Position numbers and translations under genes: made by a program. This document shows positions 10,473-19,521 of a DNA stretch of 48,120 nt, in pieces. The stretch is from CAZLYK01 sp964563495 (GTDB lineage Bacteria > Acidobacteriota > Blastocatellia > RBC074), in the NCBI GenBank assembly GCA_964563495.1, contig CAZLYK010000029.1, forward strand, positions 1 to 48,120, written 5' to 3'. Below the pieces are notes generated by a model. It searched no databases. It worked only from the letters and a program-made list of their open reading frames with translations, and was not told where the DNA came from. The first letter of the stretch is position 1. The number at the start of each line of letters is the position of its first letter.

Positions 10473-11789
10473 CTAACCTTTGCGATCCAGATAATCGAGC
10501 AGTAGATTGGCCATGACTTTGACCCCGATGACCAGGCTCTCTTCATCGACATCAAATTCGGGGGTATGAACCATGGCGGTAATGCCCCTGGCCTGATTCC
10601 CAACGCCGAGGAAGTAGAAGAAACCCGGGACCACTTTCTGGTAGAGCGAAAAGTCTTCGGCTCCCATCTGCGGTCGAGGCGTGATCACATTCTTTTCGCC
10701 GAGGATCCGCCTGATCACCGGCAGACTCGCCTCGACCAGGGCCGGATCATTGTAGGTCACCGGGTTGTTTTGCCCGAACTCAATCTGATAACTGGCTCCG
10801 TAAGCCGAGGTTACTCCAGCCAGAGTTTGTCTGATCATCTCGATCGCTTTTGACCGGACCTCTTCGTTGAGCGTTCGCATGGTGCCTTCCAGCTTGACTT
10901 CATCGGCGATGATGTTGAACCGATTTCCACCGTGGATGCTGCCAATCGTGATGACCAGCGGCTCCATGGTGTTGATCCGGCGACTGCGAATGGTCTGGAG
11001 CGCCGTCACGCATTCCGCCGCGACGACGACGGCGTCAATCCCGTCGTGCGGGTAAGCCCCGTGAACCTTCTTGCCGCGGACCGTGATCGCGAACCGGTCC
11101 GATGAGGCCATGGCCGGGCCGATGTTGATCCCGATCTGCCCGACTTCGATATTCGGCATGACGTGCAAACCGAAGATGGCCGAGGGGCGCGGATTATCGA
11201 GAGCGCCCTCTTTGATCATCAGTCTCGCGCCGCCCTCTTCGTCAGGGGGAGGGCCCTCTTCAGCCGGCTGGAAGATGAATTTGATCGTGCCCCGGATCTG
11301 ATCGCGCATCCGGCTGAGGACCTCGATCACCCCGAGCTGGACGGTCATATGGACATCGTGACCGCAAGCGTGTTTGACCCCCTGATGTTTCGATCGATAA
11401 GGCACGTCGATCGTTTCCAGGATCGGCAAGGCATCCATATCGGCGCGGACGGCGACCACCGGACCCGGCTGCCTGCCTTTGAGCAGCGCGACGATCCCAT
11501 ACTTGCCGACCCCGGTCCTGACCTCGTCGAGGCCGAGCGCGCGGAGCTTCTCGACGATCACTCTTGAGGTCCGCTCTTCCCGGTTTGACAATTCCGGATT
11601 GAGGTGAAAGTCGCGCCTCTGCTCGATCAGTTTCTGGCGCAGACCCTCGGCGGCGCGCGCAATCTCCTCCTGGCGGTCAAAGGATCGAGCCGCGGCGGTC
11701 GACCCTGCCGGCCGCTCGATCAAAGAGAGGGAGACCAGGACTGAGATCACTAAAAACAATGGCCCTGCGAAGCCGGCTTTAAACTTCAT
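10473..11789 (-). CDS. Exported M20-family amidohydrolase (hippurate hydrolase/IAA-amino acid hydrolase type)
   Basis: 438 aa from the ATG at 11787-11789, which has GAGGAT upstream and begins a signal peptide (hydrophobic 8-25). Longer in-frame starts run into palindrome D and are rejected. Metal and catalytic motifs of the M20D subfamily are present: RADMDALPI, ACGHDVHMT, QPAEEG (catalytic Glu and metal ligand), GLHVMP and the C-terminal EDFSLY. The subfamily hydrolyses N-acyl or N-aroyl amino acids, and the export signal suggests use of extracellular conjugates. Substrate is unknown. The gene is separated from the upstream cytochrome gene by the 92-bp palindrome. Confidence 0.9.
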   Translation of the reverse strand: MKFKAGFAGPLFLVISVLVSLSLIERPAGSTAAARSFDRQEEIARAAEGLRQKLIEQRRDFHLNPELSNREERTSRVIVEKLRALGLDEVRTGVGKYGIVALLKGRQPGPVVAVRADMDALPILETIDVPYRSKHQGVKHACGHDVHMTVQLGVIEVLSRMRDQIRGTIKFIFQPAEEGPPPDEEGGARLMIKEGALDNPRPSAIFGLHVMPNIEVGQIGINIGPAMASSDRFAITVRGKKVHGAYPHDGIDAVVVAAECVTALQTIRSRRINTMEPLVITIGSIHGGNRFNIIADEVKLEGTMRTLNEEVRSKAIEMIRQTLAGVTSAYGASYQIEFGQNNPVTYNDPALVEASLPVIRRILGEKNVITPRPQMGAEDFSLYQKVVPGFFYFLGVGNQARGITAMVHTPEFDVDEESLVIGVKVMANLLLDYLDRKG

Positions 11790-11804
11790 CGTGTATCCTC
11801 GGGG

Positions 11805-11896
11805 AAAAATAGACAGGATGAACAGGATTTGTGCAGGATTCGACCAGACCGGTCTGGTCGAATCCTGCACAAATCCTGTTCATCCTGTCTATTTTT
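11805..11896. repeat. GACAGGAT-family perfect 92-bp palindrome without spacer, element D
   Basis: Bases 11805-11850 are the exact reverse complement of 11851-11896, with no central loop. Each arm contains three CAGGAT units (GACAGGATG, AACAGGATT, GCAGGATT) and ends in the core CGACCAGACC. It lies 15 bp before the amidohydrolase start and 21 bp after the end of the pentaheme cytochrome gene. Confidence 0.97.
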
Positions 11897-11917
11897 ACAG
11901 TAAGGCTTATTAATTGG

Positions 11918-12733
11918 TCAATGCGTGAGCGCGTCTCTGACTTTAATTATGCGGTGGAAGGCAGAGTCCGCTTTGCTGCGAACGCTATCCAGGTTGAAGG
12001 TATGCCACTCGATCCTGGCATCTTCGATCGCAGCGTGTGCAGCCTTCAACTCTTCCTGCTCACTCTTCAAAGATCGGCCGCGGCGAAGAGCCTCGGCCAT
12101 GAGTAGATTAGTCCAGTCATCGGCGAAGTCCGCGCGCTGGAGCGAGAACATGGCGTCACGGGCTCTTTCCGGGATGTCCGGACGTGGGGGCAGCAGCCCG
12201 TTAATCGTGTTATGACAGTTGGAGCAGAGAGATGCCGTCTCATCCGGTGAGTAGACCACTTTGGTCGCCATATGTACGTGGCAGGTATTGCACGCCGGAC
12301 CGAGTCCCGCGCGTTTGAGCTTCTGGTAATGGTTGCTTTGGGTAAAGGCGGTGACCACGTTTTGGTGGCAGCCGCCACAGGTTTCCGGCTGGTTCCAGGC
12401 GTAGAGCCGGCTCTTCATCTGATAAGGTTTGATCACTCCTTCATGAGCCTTATTTTGATCCGAGACGCCCGGATCGCCTCCGTGACACTTTTCGCATCCG
12501 ACGCCTTTCTCCCGGTGTTTCGAAATTTGCCATTCCAGATAACGATGGCTGACCATAAGCGGCTCTGTCGTCCGGTTATGGCAGGTCACGCAGTTGTTAT
12601 TCTTGAACAAAGACAGATCATCCTGGCTGGAAGCGGCGCAAATTCGAGCCTGCCGTTGTGAAGCGATCAAGCCCAGAACTGTGACGACCAGACAAATCGC
12701 GACAACCGCCGACAAAACGAGTCTCTTCACCAT
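11918..12733 (-). CDS. Pentaheme c-type cytochrome, membrane-anchored or exported
   Basis: 271 aa from the ATG at 12731-12733, with GGAGG 7 nt upstream. The N-terminal hydrophobic segment (6-24) is a signal peptide or anchor. Five CxxCH heme sites are visible: CVTCH (48), CEKCH (80), CGGCH (119), CNTCH (148) and CSNCH (170), with extra histidines nearby suited to bis-His ligation. The last 70 residues are a heme-free helical tail. The layout recalls NrfH/NapC-like or cytochrome c554-like electron carriers, but no specific family is certain. It is the second gene of a usp-cytochrome unit (40-bp gap) and sits head-to-head with the bc-cbb3 operon, suggesting a respiratory link. Confidence 0.88.
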   Translation of the reverse strand: MVKRLVLSAVVAICLVVTVLGLIASQRQARICAASSQDDLSLFKNNNCVTCHNRTTEPLMVSHRYLEWQISKHREKGVGCEKCHGGDPGVSDQNKAHEGVIKPYQMKSRLYAWNQPETCGGCHQNVVTAFTQSNHYQKLKRAGLGPACNTCHVHMATKVVYSPDETASLCSNCHNTINGLLPPRPDIPERARDAMFSLQRADFADDWTNLLMAEALRRGRSLKSEQEELKAAHAAIEDARIEWHTFNLDSVRSKADSAFHRIIKVRDALTH

Positions 12734-12773
12734 ACTCAACCTCCAGTCTCGAATATCAAAACTCCGTCTCTCG

Positions 12774-13688
12774 TCACTTCTTCGCCGGAACCCGAACGAT
12801 CTCGACTGTGCAGCGAGCCCTCGCAGCGACGGCCGACGAGACGCTGCCCAAACGCAATCTGCCGGCGCGGCCAAGGTTCTTGGCGCCGAGGAAGATGCAA
12901 TCGGCGTCGAAGCCCTCGGCTTCATTGAGCAGGATCTCTTTCGCCTCTCCCTGTTTGACTACATATGAAGTCTCAAGCCCCGCCGCCCTCAATTTGACGA
13001 TTGCAGACTCGATCGCCTTGAGCACACGACCGCGCTCTTCCGCAATCCACTCGTGTAGCGCCGCCATCATATGCTCTTCCGCGTAGGCTGAAATATTGAA
13101 GTCGGCGTGGACGATGCGAACCTGACTGCCGGCCGGCCAGGTGCGCGACGCCAGAGCCGCAACCGCGGCATTGGCGATCTCAGACCCATCGACGCCGACG
13201 ATCAGACGAACGGGTCTCGCGGCTTCAGGTTGATAACCCGCCTTGATCTCCCGGCAGCGCGCGATCCGAACCGAACCATGGGCTTCGTGCAAGGCCGCCT
13301 GGGAAACGCTGCCCAGGAAGAGCCGCCCGACGGCCGAACGCCCGTGCGAACCCATGACAATCAGATCCGGCTGCCATTCATCGGCCCGGCTGATCAGGGT
13401 ACTGGCCGGCGATCCCGGCTGGACCTCCGCCCGCACACTCCAGTGAGGAAATAATTTGCGAAGTCGTTCGCCGGCTCGCTCGGCCGTCACCAAAGCATTT
13501 TTGTCCAAAACCTTCTGGAGCTCGATTGAGCTGACATTGGGCACTACGTGACTCATCGGAGGCGGCAGAGCCAACTCACTCACCGAAAAAACCACAGCCT
13601 CGGCTTCTCCCGGCAACCCCGCGTGAACCAGATCGCTTAACGCGGCATCAGCGCAGACGGAACCATCATAACCCACCAGAATTTTCAT
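12774..13688 (-). CDS. Tandem-domain universal stress protein (UspA family)
   Basis: 304 aa containing two UspA domains, about 1-145 and 155-302. Each opens with the ATP-site strand and Asp (ILVGYDGS and LIVGVDGS) and ends with the nucleotide-binding signature (MGSHGRSAVGRLFLGSVS and LGAKNLGRAGRLRLGSVS, matching Gx2Gx9GS with a partly altered second copy). Tandem USPs act in starvation, hypoxia or redox stress responses as ATP-binding regulators. The start ATG follows GAGGT. It precedes the pentaheme cytochrome and diverges from the respiratory operon, so a role in sensing respiratory state is plausible but inferred. Confidence 0.92.
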   Translation of the reverse strand: MKILVGYDGSVCADAALSDLVHAGLPGEAEAVVFSVSELALPPPMSHVVPNVSSIELQKVLDKNALVTAERAGERLRKLFPHWSVRAEVQPGSPASTLISRADEWQPDLIVMGSHGRSAVGRLFLGSVSQAALHEAHGSVRIARCREIKAGYQPEAARPVRLIVGVDGSEIANAAVAALASRTWPAGSQVRIVHADFNISAYAEEHMMAALHEWIAEERGRVLKAIESAIVKLRAAGLETSYVVKQGEAKEILLNEAEGFDADCIFLGAKNLGRAGRLRLGSVSSAVAARARCTVEIVRVPAKK

Positions 13689-14160
13689 ATCACACCTCGT
13701 TCCAATCTCGACTTCTCTAACTACTTCTATCTTGAATTTCAGACATCCGAAAACTTATAGCGCAATCTTAATGCCGTTTGACGACCGCTCAGGGTAGATA
13801 ACCGCCTTGGAGGCCGAAATAGCTCAAAATCGCCGGATATTGTTCTCATCCGCCTGTTTCTCTCCTTAATTTCATCCGATTCAGCACCATCAGTCAGCAT
13901 CAGTCAGAGTGGTAAATGAGTTATTTTCCCCAACTCTTGCGTGTTATTTCCCACAGCGAGATCCCGAGACATAGCCAGAACCATAAGATATTGTGAGATT
14001 TAGGAACGCCTCGAGTCTGGAACACAAGTTGCCGAGACGCTCAACTGAGGGGGAATAAGTTTTTCCGCGTTTTCCCCTGCTGTTCTGTCGGCCGATACCC
14101 ATCGATGTTTCTGGCTAGGGATCAAAGTTAGTTTGCTGGGGACTTGAGGTGAAAATCAAT
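13689..14160. other. 472-bp divergent regulatory region between the usp-cytochrome unit and the respiratory operon
   Basis: No credible gene was found. Visible structure includes a tandem 10-bp repeat CATCAGTCAG (13888-13897 and 13898-13907), a small hairpin GAGTT/AACTC at 13919-13937, and a GG-N10-GC promoter-like site at 14018-14033. The region is AT-richer than its neighbours. It should contain promoters for both directions. Confidence 0.6.
14018..14033 (+). promoter_or_regulatory. Candidate sigma54 (-24/-12) promoter for the respiratory operon
   Basis: TGGAAC-ACAAG-TTGCC fits the -24/-12 pattern TGGCAC-N5-TTGCA with the invariant GG and GC correctly spaced (10 nt between). It would start transcription about 105 nt before the first gene. 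This is a single short match and could be chance. No sigma54 activator is encoded in the window. Confidence 0.3.
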
Positions 14161-14382
14161 ATGTACCTCACTTGGATCGCAATCATAGCCAGTCTCTTGA
14201 TGGGTATCGGTGCTGTTCTGATCTTCATCTTCGCAGTTAAGCAAGATTATTTTAGAAATATAGAAGAGACCAAGTATCAGGTCTTCTGGTCCGACCTCGA
14301 GGAGTTGGTTGAATCATCAGAGGAGGAGCTTTGTCATGACCGAGGCGAAGAAAAAAGCGGCCCCGAACACCGAACTGACTGA
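14161..14382 (+). CDS. Small single-helix membrane protein, CcoS-like, first gene of the respiratory operon
   Basis: 73 aa from the ATG at 14161 (AGGTGA 9 nt upstream); a GTG four codons earlier is the alternative. One membrane helix occupies about 3-26, followed by KQDYFRNIEETKYQVFWSD. This resembles the CcoS/FixS pattern of a helix followed by GxxxDLExxxxxILxDD, a short protein needed for cbb3 oxidase maturation. A second protein of the same design is encoded at 21445. The last 15 codons overlap the Rieske gene by 47 nt, so translation is likely coupled. CcoS is usually encoded next to CcoI, so the position here is unusual and the assignment is tentative. Confidence 0.65.
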   Translation: MYLTWIAIIASLLMGIGAVLIFIFAVKQDYFRNIEETKYQVFWSDLEELVESSEEELCHDRGEEKSGPEHRTD

Positions 14383-14830
14383 AGGGCAGATGGCGCGCCG
14401 TCGTTTATTGAACTGGCTGAGCAGCGTCGGGCTGTTTGGGTCAGCCATGATCAGCATTGTTTCCAATTTGATCTTCATCAAACCACGTGCGACGTACGGT
14501 CAGCCAAACCGGTTTGCGATCGGCAAACCGGAGGACTTCCCTTCCGGGACGCGGATCGCTCTTGGAGATCACCGGATTTGCATCGTCCGCGAAGGTAATC
14601 GGATGTGCGCGATCTCGACGACCTGCACCCACCTGGGCTGTATCGTTGCTCCGTCAGAGACCGGGTTTGCCTGTCCTTGCCACGGTTCACGTTTCGATCA
14701 GGACGGCAACGTGACCGGCGGGCCGGCGCCCAAGCCCCTGCCCTGGTACAAGCTGACAGTCGCCCCGAACGGGGAACTGGAAGTCGATAAAGGCGCTGAA
14801 GTCACGGCCGGAACTTACTACAACGTTTGA
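14336..14830 (+). CDS. Rieske [2Fe-2S] protein of a bc-type complex
   Basis: 164 aa from the ATG at 14336, with AGGAGGAG upstream; an earlier in-frame start is less likely. An Arg triplet (RRRLLNWL, 21-28) before the membrane helix (about 28-48) resembles the Tat signal-anchor of Rieske subunits. Cluster-binding loops are CTHLGC (97-102) and CPCHGS (113-118), giving the two Cys and two His ligands plus the disulfide pair, followed by GGPAPKPLPWY, the conserved Pro loop. The protein takes electrons from quinol at the Qo site of cytochrome b and passes them to cytochrome c. Cytochrome b follows 19 bp downstream. Confidence 0.96.
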   Translation: MTEAKKKAAPNTELTEGQMARRRLLNWLSSVGLFGSAMISIVSNLIFIKPRATYGQPNRFAIGKPEDFPSGTRIALGDHRICIVREGNRMCAISTTCTHLGCIVAPSETGFACPCHGSRFDQDGNVTGGPAPKPLPWYKLTVAPNGELEVDKGAEVTAGTYYNV

Positions 14831-14849
14831 ACCAAGCGAGGATTAAACG

Positions 14850-16169
14850 ATGGCTAAAAAGAGCAGCCTGGGCACGTTGACGGGGTTGCCAGCCAACCTC
14901 TGGCATTCGATCTTTCGCAACCCTCTACCACAATCCGATCTGGGGCGCGCGCAAACCAGTTTTACCAATTTCTTCCTGCACATTCACCCGGTCAAAGTTC
15001 ACCGTCACACAATCAAGCCCTGGTACACGATGGGGCTCGGGTTGATGACATTTTTCCTCTTTATCATTCTGGTCGTGACCGGCATCCTGCTCATGTTTTA
15101 TTACGTCCCGTCGACCACTCAGGCCTATGATCGCATGCTCGATCTGCGTGGCACGGTCGCCTTCGGCACTTTTTTGAGGAATATGCATCGCTGGGGGGCG
15201 CACGCCATGGTCGCGGCCGTCTTTCTGCATATGTGCCGGGTCTTCTTTACCGGCTCATACAAAAAGCCGCGTGAATTCAACTGGGTCATCGGGGTGGTCC
15301 TCTTTCTCCTCACCCTCTTTTCGAGTTTTACCGGATACCTGCTCCCCTGGGACCAATTGGCGTTCTGGGCGATCACGGTCGGCACGGCGATCGCCGGTTA
15401 TGCCCCGCTGATTGGCGGCGACATCAAGTTTCTACTGCTCGGAGACACGACCGTCGGGCAGGAGGCGCTGCTTCGCTTTTATGTGCTGCATATCGCCGTT
15501 CTGCCGATCGTGATTACGCTGCTGGTATCGGTTCATTTCTGGCGCATCCGCAAGGACGGCGGGTTGTCGCGTCCGGAAGAATCAGAAACGGTCGACGGCG
15601 AGAAGCCTGCCGCTGCGGATGAATGGCCGAAAGAGCTTGGGATGATAGAGCCGGCCGCGGCCGTCGCCGCTCCTCAGATCGCCGTGATCGAGAAGAAGCG
15701 CTACGGGATTCAAGGGCTGGTCAGGGGGCCGTTTACCAAAGTCGGCAACGTTCCGGATAACTCGGTCTTCAGTTGGCCCCACTTATTGACAGCGGAGTTG
15801 TTCGTCTTCATTTTGACGGTCGCCGGGGTGCTGGTTGTTTCGCTGCTTTTCGACGCGCCGCTGGAGGAGCCGGTTAACGTCGCTCATCCACCCAATCCGG
15901 CCAAAGCCCCGTGGTATTTCCTGGGGCTGCAGGAACTGGTCAGTTACTCGGCCTTCTGGGGCGGGGTCGGTATCCCGACGCTTGAAGTCGTGATCCTGCT
16001 GCTGGCGCCCTATCTTGACCGGAGCCGGAAAGGAGTCGGCCACTGGTTTGCACGTGAGCGGCTGCTCGCCAATACATTGTTTATGGTCTTTGTCGTGGTC
16101 AACATCGCTTTGATCATCATCGGGACGTTCTTCAGGGGACCGAATTGGGAGTTTGTTTCTCCGTGGTAG
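14850..16169 (+). CDS. Cytochrome b of a bc-type complex (b6 and subunit IV portions in one chain)
   Basis: 439 aa. The N-terminal b6 part has four helices with heme-ligand histidines in HRWGAHAMV...FLH and, one helix later, YVLHIAVLPIV...HFW, about 14 residues apart as required for two stacked b hemes. A charged linker of about 60 residues (about 235-295) joins it to a three-helix subunit-IV part. The Qo motif reads KAPWYFLG in place of PEWY, a form common in menaquinol-oxidising bc complexes; the Glu of PEWY is absent. The protein oxidises quinol in the inner membrane. The gene lies between Rieske and the heptaheme cytochrome, with GAGGATTAA upstream of its ATG. Confidence 0.95.
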   Translation: MAKKSSLGTLTGLPANLWHSIFRNPLPQSDLGRAQTSFTNFFLHIHPVKVHRHTIKPWYTMGLGLMTFFLFIILVVTGILLMFYYVPSTTQAYDRMLDLRGTVAFGTFLRNMHRWGAHAMVAAVFLHMCRVFFTGSYKKPREFNWVIGVVLFLLTLFSSFTGYLLPWDQLAFWAITVGTAIAGYAPLIGGDIKFLLLGDTTVGQEALLRFYVLHIAVLPIVITLLVSVHFWRIRKDGGLSRPEESETVDGEKPAAADEWPKELGMIEPAAAVAAPQIAVIEKKRYGIQGLVRGPFTKVGNVPDNSVFSWPHLLTAELFVFILTVAGVLVVSLLFDAPLEEPVNVAHPPNPAKAPWYFLGLQELVSYSAFWGGVGIPTLEVVILLLAPYLDRSRKGVGHWFARERLLANTLFMVFVVVNIALIIIGTFFRGPNWEFVSPW

Positions 16170-16190
16170 GCAAAGAGAGAGGATCGATTT

Positions 16191-18014
16191 ATGCGACTGG
16201 CACTAGCGATTGCGAGTTTCGTGATTTTGATCGTTCACGGAATCGTTTTTTATAACCAGTTTTTCCATAAATGGGAGAGCCATCAAGCGGCCTATTTCGA
16301 TCAGGCTCGGGGCCTTGCCAGGACCGAAGCCGAGCGGGCCGCTCTGGAAGGGCGCAGCCCGCGGATCGAGCAGATCATCGTCACCTCATTCGGTGAAACG
16401 AGGGTCGACCGCTGCACGACCTGCCATATCGGGAGCGACGATCCTCGATTTAAAGAGCACGCCCAGCCGCTCAGGTCGCACCCGTATTCGGAAGCTCTCG
16501 GTGACAGGATGGTTGAGGGCAAGTGGGAGCGCCGTCACAAATTCTCGGACTTCGGCTGCACCGTCTGCCACGACGGCCAGGGGCGCGGGTTGGAGCCTTT
16601 TTACGCTCACGGAGAAGATCATTACTGGCCGGATCCTCTGACCGGGTACGTGACCCAGAACTGGCGCGCGGACTTCAAACCCAAACTGGTCGGCAAGGAA
16701 TATATGCAGGCCAACTGTGCGCAATGCCACACCGAAGAGAATTTCAAGGGTTCTCCGCAGGTGGCCAGAGGCCGCCAGATTTTCTACCAAAAGAATTGTT
16801 ATGGCTGCCACAAGATCGAGGGGCTCTCAAACGGCACCCTCGGGCCGGACCTGAGTGAAGTGGGCAAGAAGTTCAAGCTCGATTATCTCTGGGAATCGAT
16901 CGTCGATCCGCGCGCCAACTCCGCCGTCTCATTTATGCCCAAATTCAATTTGACCGATGAGGAGGTCAAAGCGCTGGTCATCTTCCTCAAGAGCCGCCGT
17001 GGGATCAATTTTGCCGAGACCTCGCTCGATCGATACCGCGCCAGCCTCAATAAGGGAAAGGTCGAGCCGGCATCACCAACGGCGGCCGGCACCCCTGCCA
17101 CCCCTGCCACCCCTGCCACCCCTGCCACGATGATGGGGGGGCCGACGATTGCGGCGCTGGGCGAAAGGCTGGTTAACGAGCGCTCCTGCGCGGCCTGCCA
17201 CAAGATAGGCGAACGCGAGGGTGGTGTAGCCCCTGACCTGTCGTTTGAGGGGCTCCTCAAAGATGAAAAGTGGCTGATGGATCATTTCCGGGACCCGCGT
17301 TCGCGTGTCCCCGACTCGATCATGCCCGCCTTCGGATTTCCCGAGACCGAATTTCAGGCCATGACGGCGTATCTCTTGAGTTTGAAGACGGCGCCGGCGG
17401 CGGGCAGCCCGGCAGAGACCTTCAAGAACAACTGCGCACGCTGTCACGGAGAGAAGGGTGACGGCAAGGGGATGATAGCGGGCTACCTCGATCCGTATCC
17501 GCGCGATCTGACCAAAGCCGGGTTTATGAACAGCAAGCCGGAAGAGCGACTGATCAAATCGATCAGGGAGGGTGTACCCGGGACGTCCATGCCTGCCTGG
17601 GGTCGAGCGCTCAATGACGGGCAGATTCGCAGTCTATTCGACTATCTCCAATCGAACTTCGTCCGTGAGAAACGCAATCCGATCAAAGCACGCCGGGTTC
17701 CAGAGACCAACCCGGTGGCCATGAGCGAGGATTCGATCGCCCGGGGCGAGCAGACCTTCCTCAAACGCTGCACTGGGTGTCACGGCAAGAAGGCCGATGG
17801 AAAAGGGCCCAATTCGCTCGACATCCAGCCTCGCCCGCGCAACCTGCGTAATACCGATTTTGTGAACTCGATGAGCGACCGGAGAATGTTCGAATCGATT
17901 CTCTATGGGGTCCAGGGAACCACCATGCAGCCGTGGATCGATTACGGCCTGACCCAAAATGACGTCGGCGATTTAATCAACTACTTGAGAAGTCTGAACA
18001 AGGGTAAGCGGTAA
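16191..18014 (+). CDS. Heptaheme membrane-anchored cytochrome c of the bc-cbb3 assembly
   Basis: 607 aa. It has an N-terminal signal-anchor (3-22) and seven CxxCH sites: CTTCH 75, CTVCH 123, CAQCH 176, CYGCH 203, CAACH 333, CARCH 415 and CTGCH 527. The last four each begin a class-I cytochrome c domain with a distal Met candidate (SFMPKF, SIMPAF, TSMPAW and a Met in GTTMQPW). The first three hemes form a separate N-terminal module. A PAT-repeat linker (about 301-313) joins domains 4 and 5. No cytochrome c1 and no diheme CcoP are encoded in the operon. The last two domains resemble a CcoP heme pair and the earlier ones could accept electrons from the Rieske protein, so this chain may wire bc to oxidase. 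That role is inferred. Confidence 0.93.
   Translation: MRLALAIASFVILIVHGIVFYNQFFHKWESHQAAYFDQARGLARTEAERAALEGRSPRIEQIIVTSFGETRVDRCTTCHIGSDDPRFKEHAQPLRSHPYSEALGDRMVEGKWERRHKFSDFGCTVCHDGQGRGLEPFYAHGEDHYWPDPLTGYVTQNWRADFKPKLVGKEYMQANCAQCHTEENFKGSPQVARGRQIFYQKNCYGCHKIEGLSNGTLGPDLSEVGKKFKLDYLWESIVDPRANSAVSFMPKFNLTDEEVKALVIFLKSRRGINFAETSLDRYRASLNKGKVEPASPTAAGTPATPATPATPATMMGGPTIAALGERLVNERSCAACHKIGEREGGVAPDLSFEGLLKDEKWLMDHFRDPRSRVPDSIMPAFGFPETEFQAMTAYLLSLKTAPAAGSPAETFKNNCARCHGEKGDGKGMIAGYLDPYPRDLTKAGFMNSKPEERLIKSIREGVPGTSMPAWGRALNDGQIRSLFDYLQSNFVREKRNPIKARRVPETNPVAMSEDSIARGEQTFLKRCTGCHGKKADGKGPNSLDIQPRPRNLRNTDFVNSMSDRRMFESILYGVQGTTMQPWIDYGLTQNDVGDLINYLRSLNKGKR
17091..17126 (+). repeat. Four tandem 9-bp units (ACCCCTGCC) coding for a Thr-Pro-Ala linker
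   Basis: Four identical 9-bp units in frame encode the TPATPATPATPAT linker between heme domains 4 and 5 of the heptaheme cytochrome. Perfect units in frame suggest slippage can change linker length by three residues without breaking the gene. Confidence 0.9.
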
Positions 18015-18073
18015 TCAGCGAGGAGTCGCCCGGCTAGCGTGGACTTCAAGCCCAACTCGTATCTGGAGGCCAT

Positions 18074-19510
<1,437 letters not shown>

Positions 19511-19521
19511 TTGGAGGCCTT

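Noticed and set aside
10473..11870. Longer amidohydrolase starting in palindrome D
   Set aside because: The extension reads the palindrome; the chosen ATG has GAGGAT and a signal peptide.
14149..14382. Dismissing the first operon peptide as a shadow of the Rieske gene
   Set aside because: Most of it lies upstream of the Rieske start, it has a ribosome site and a membrane helix, and a similar peptide is encoded at 21445.
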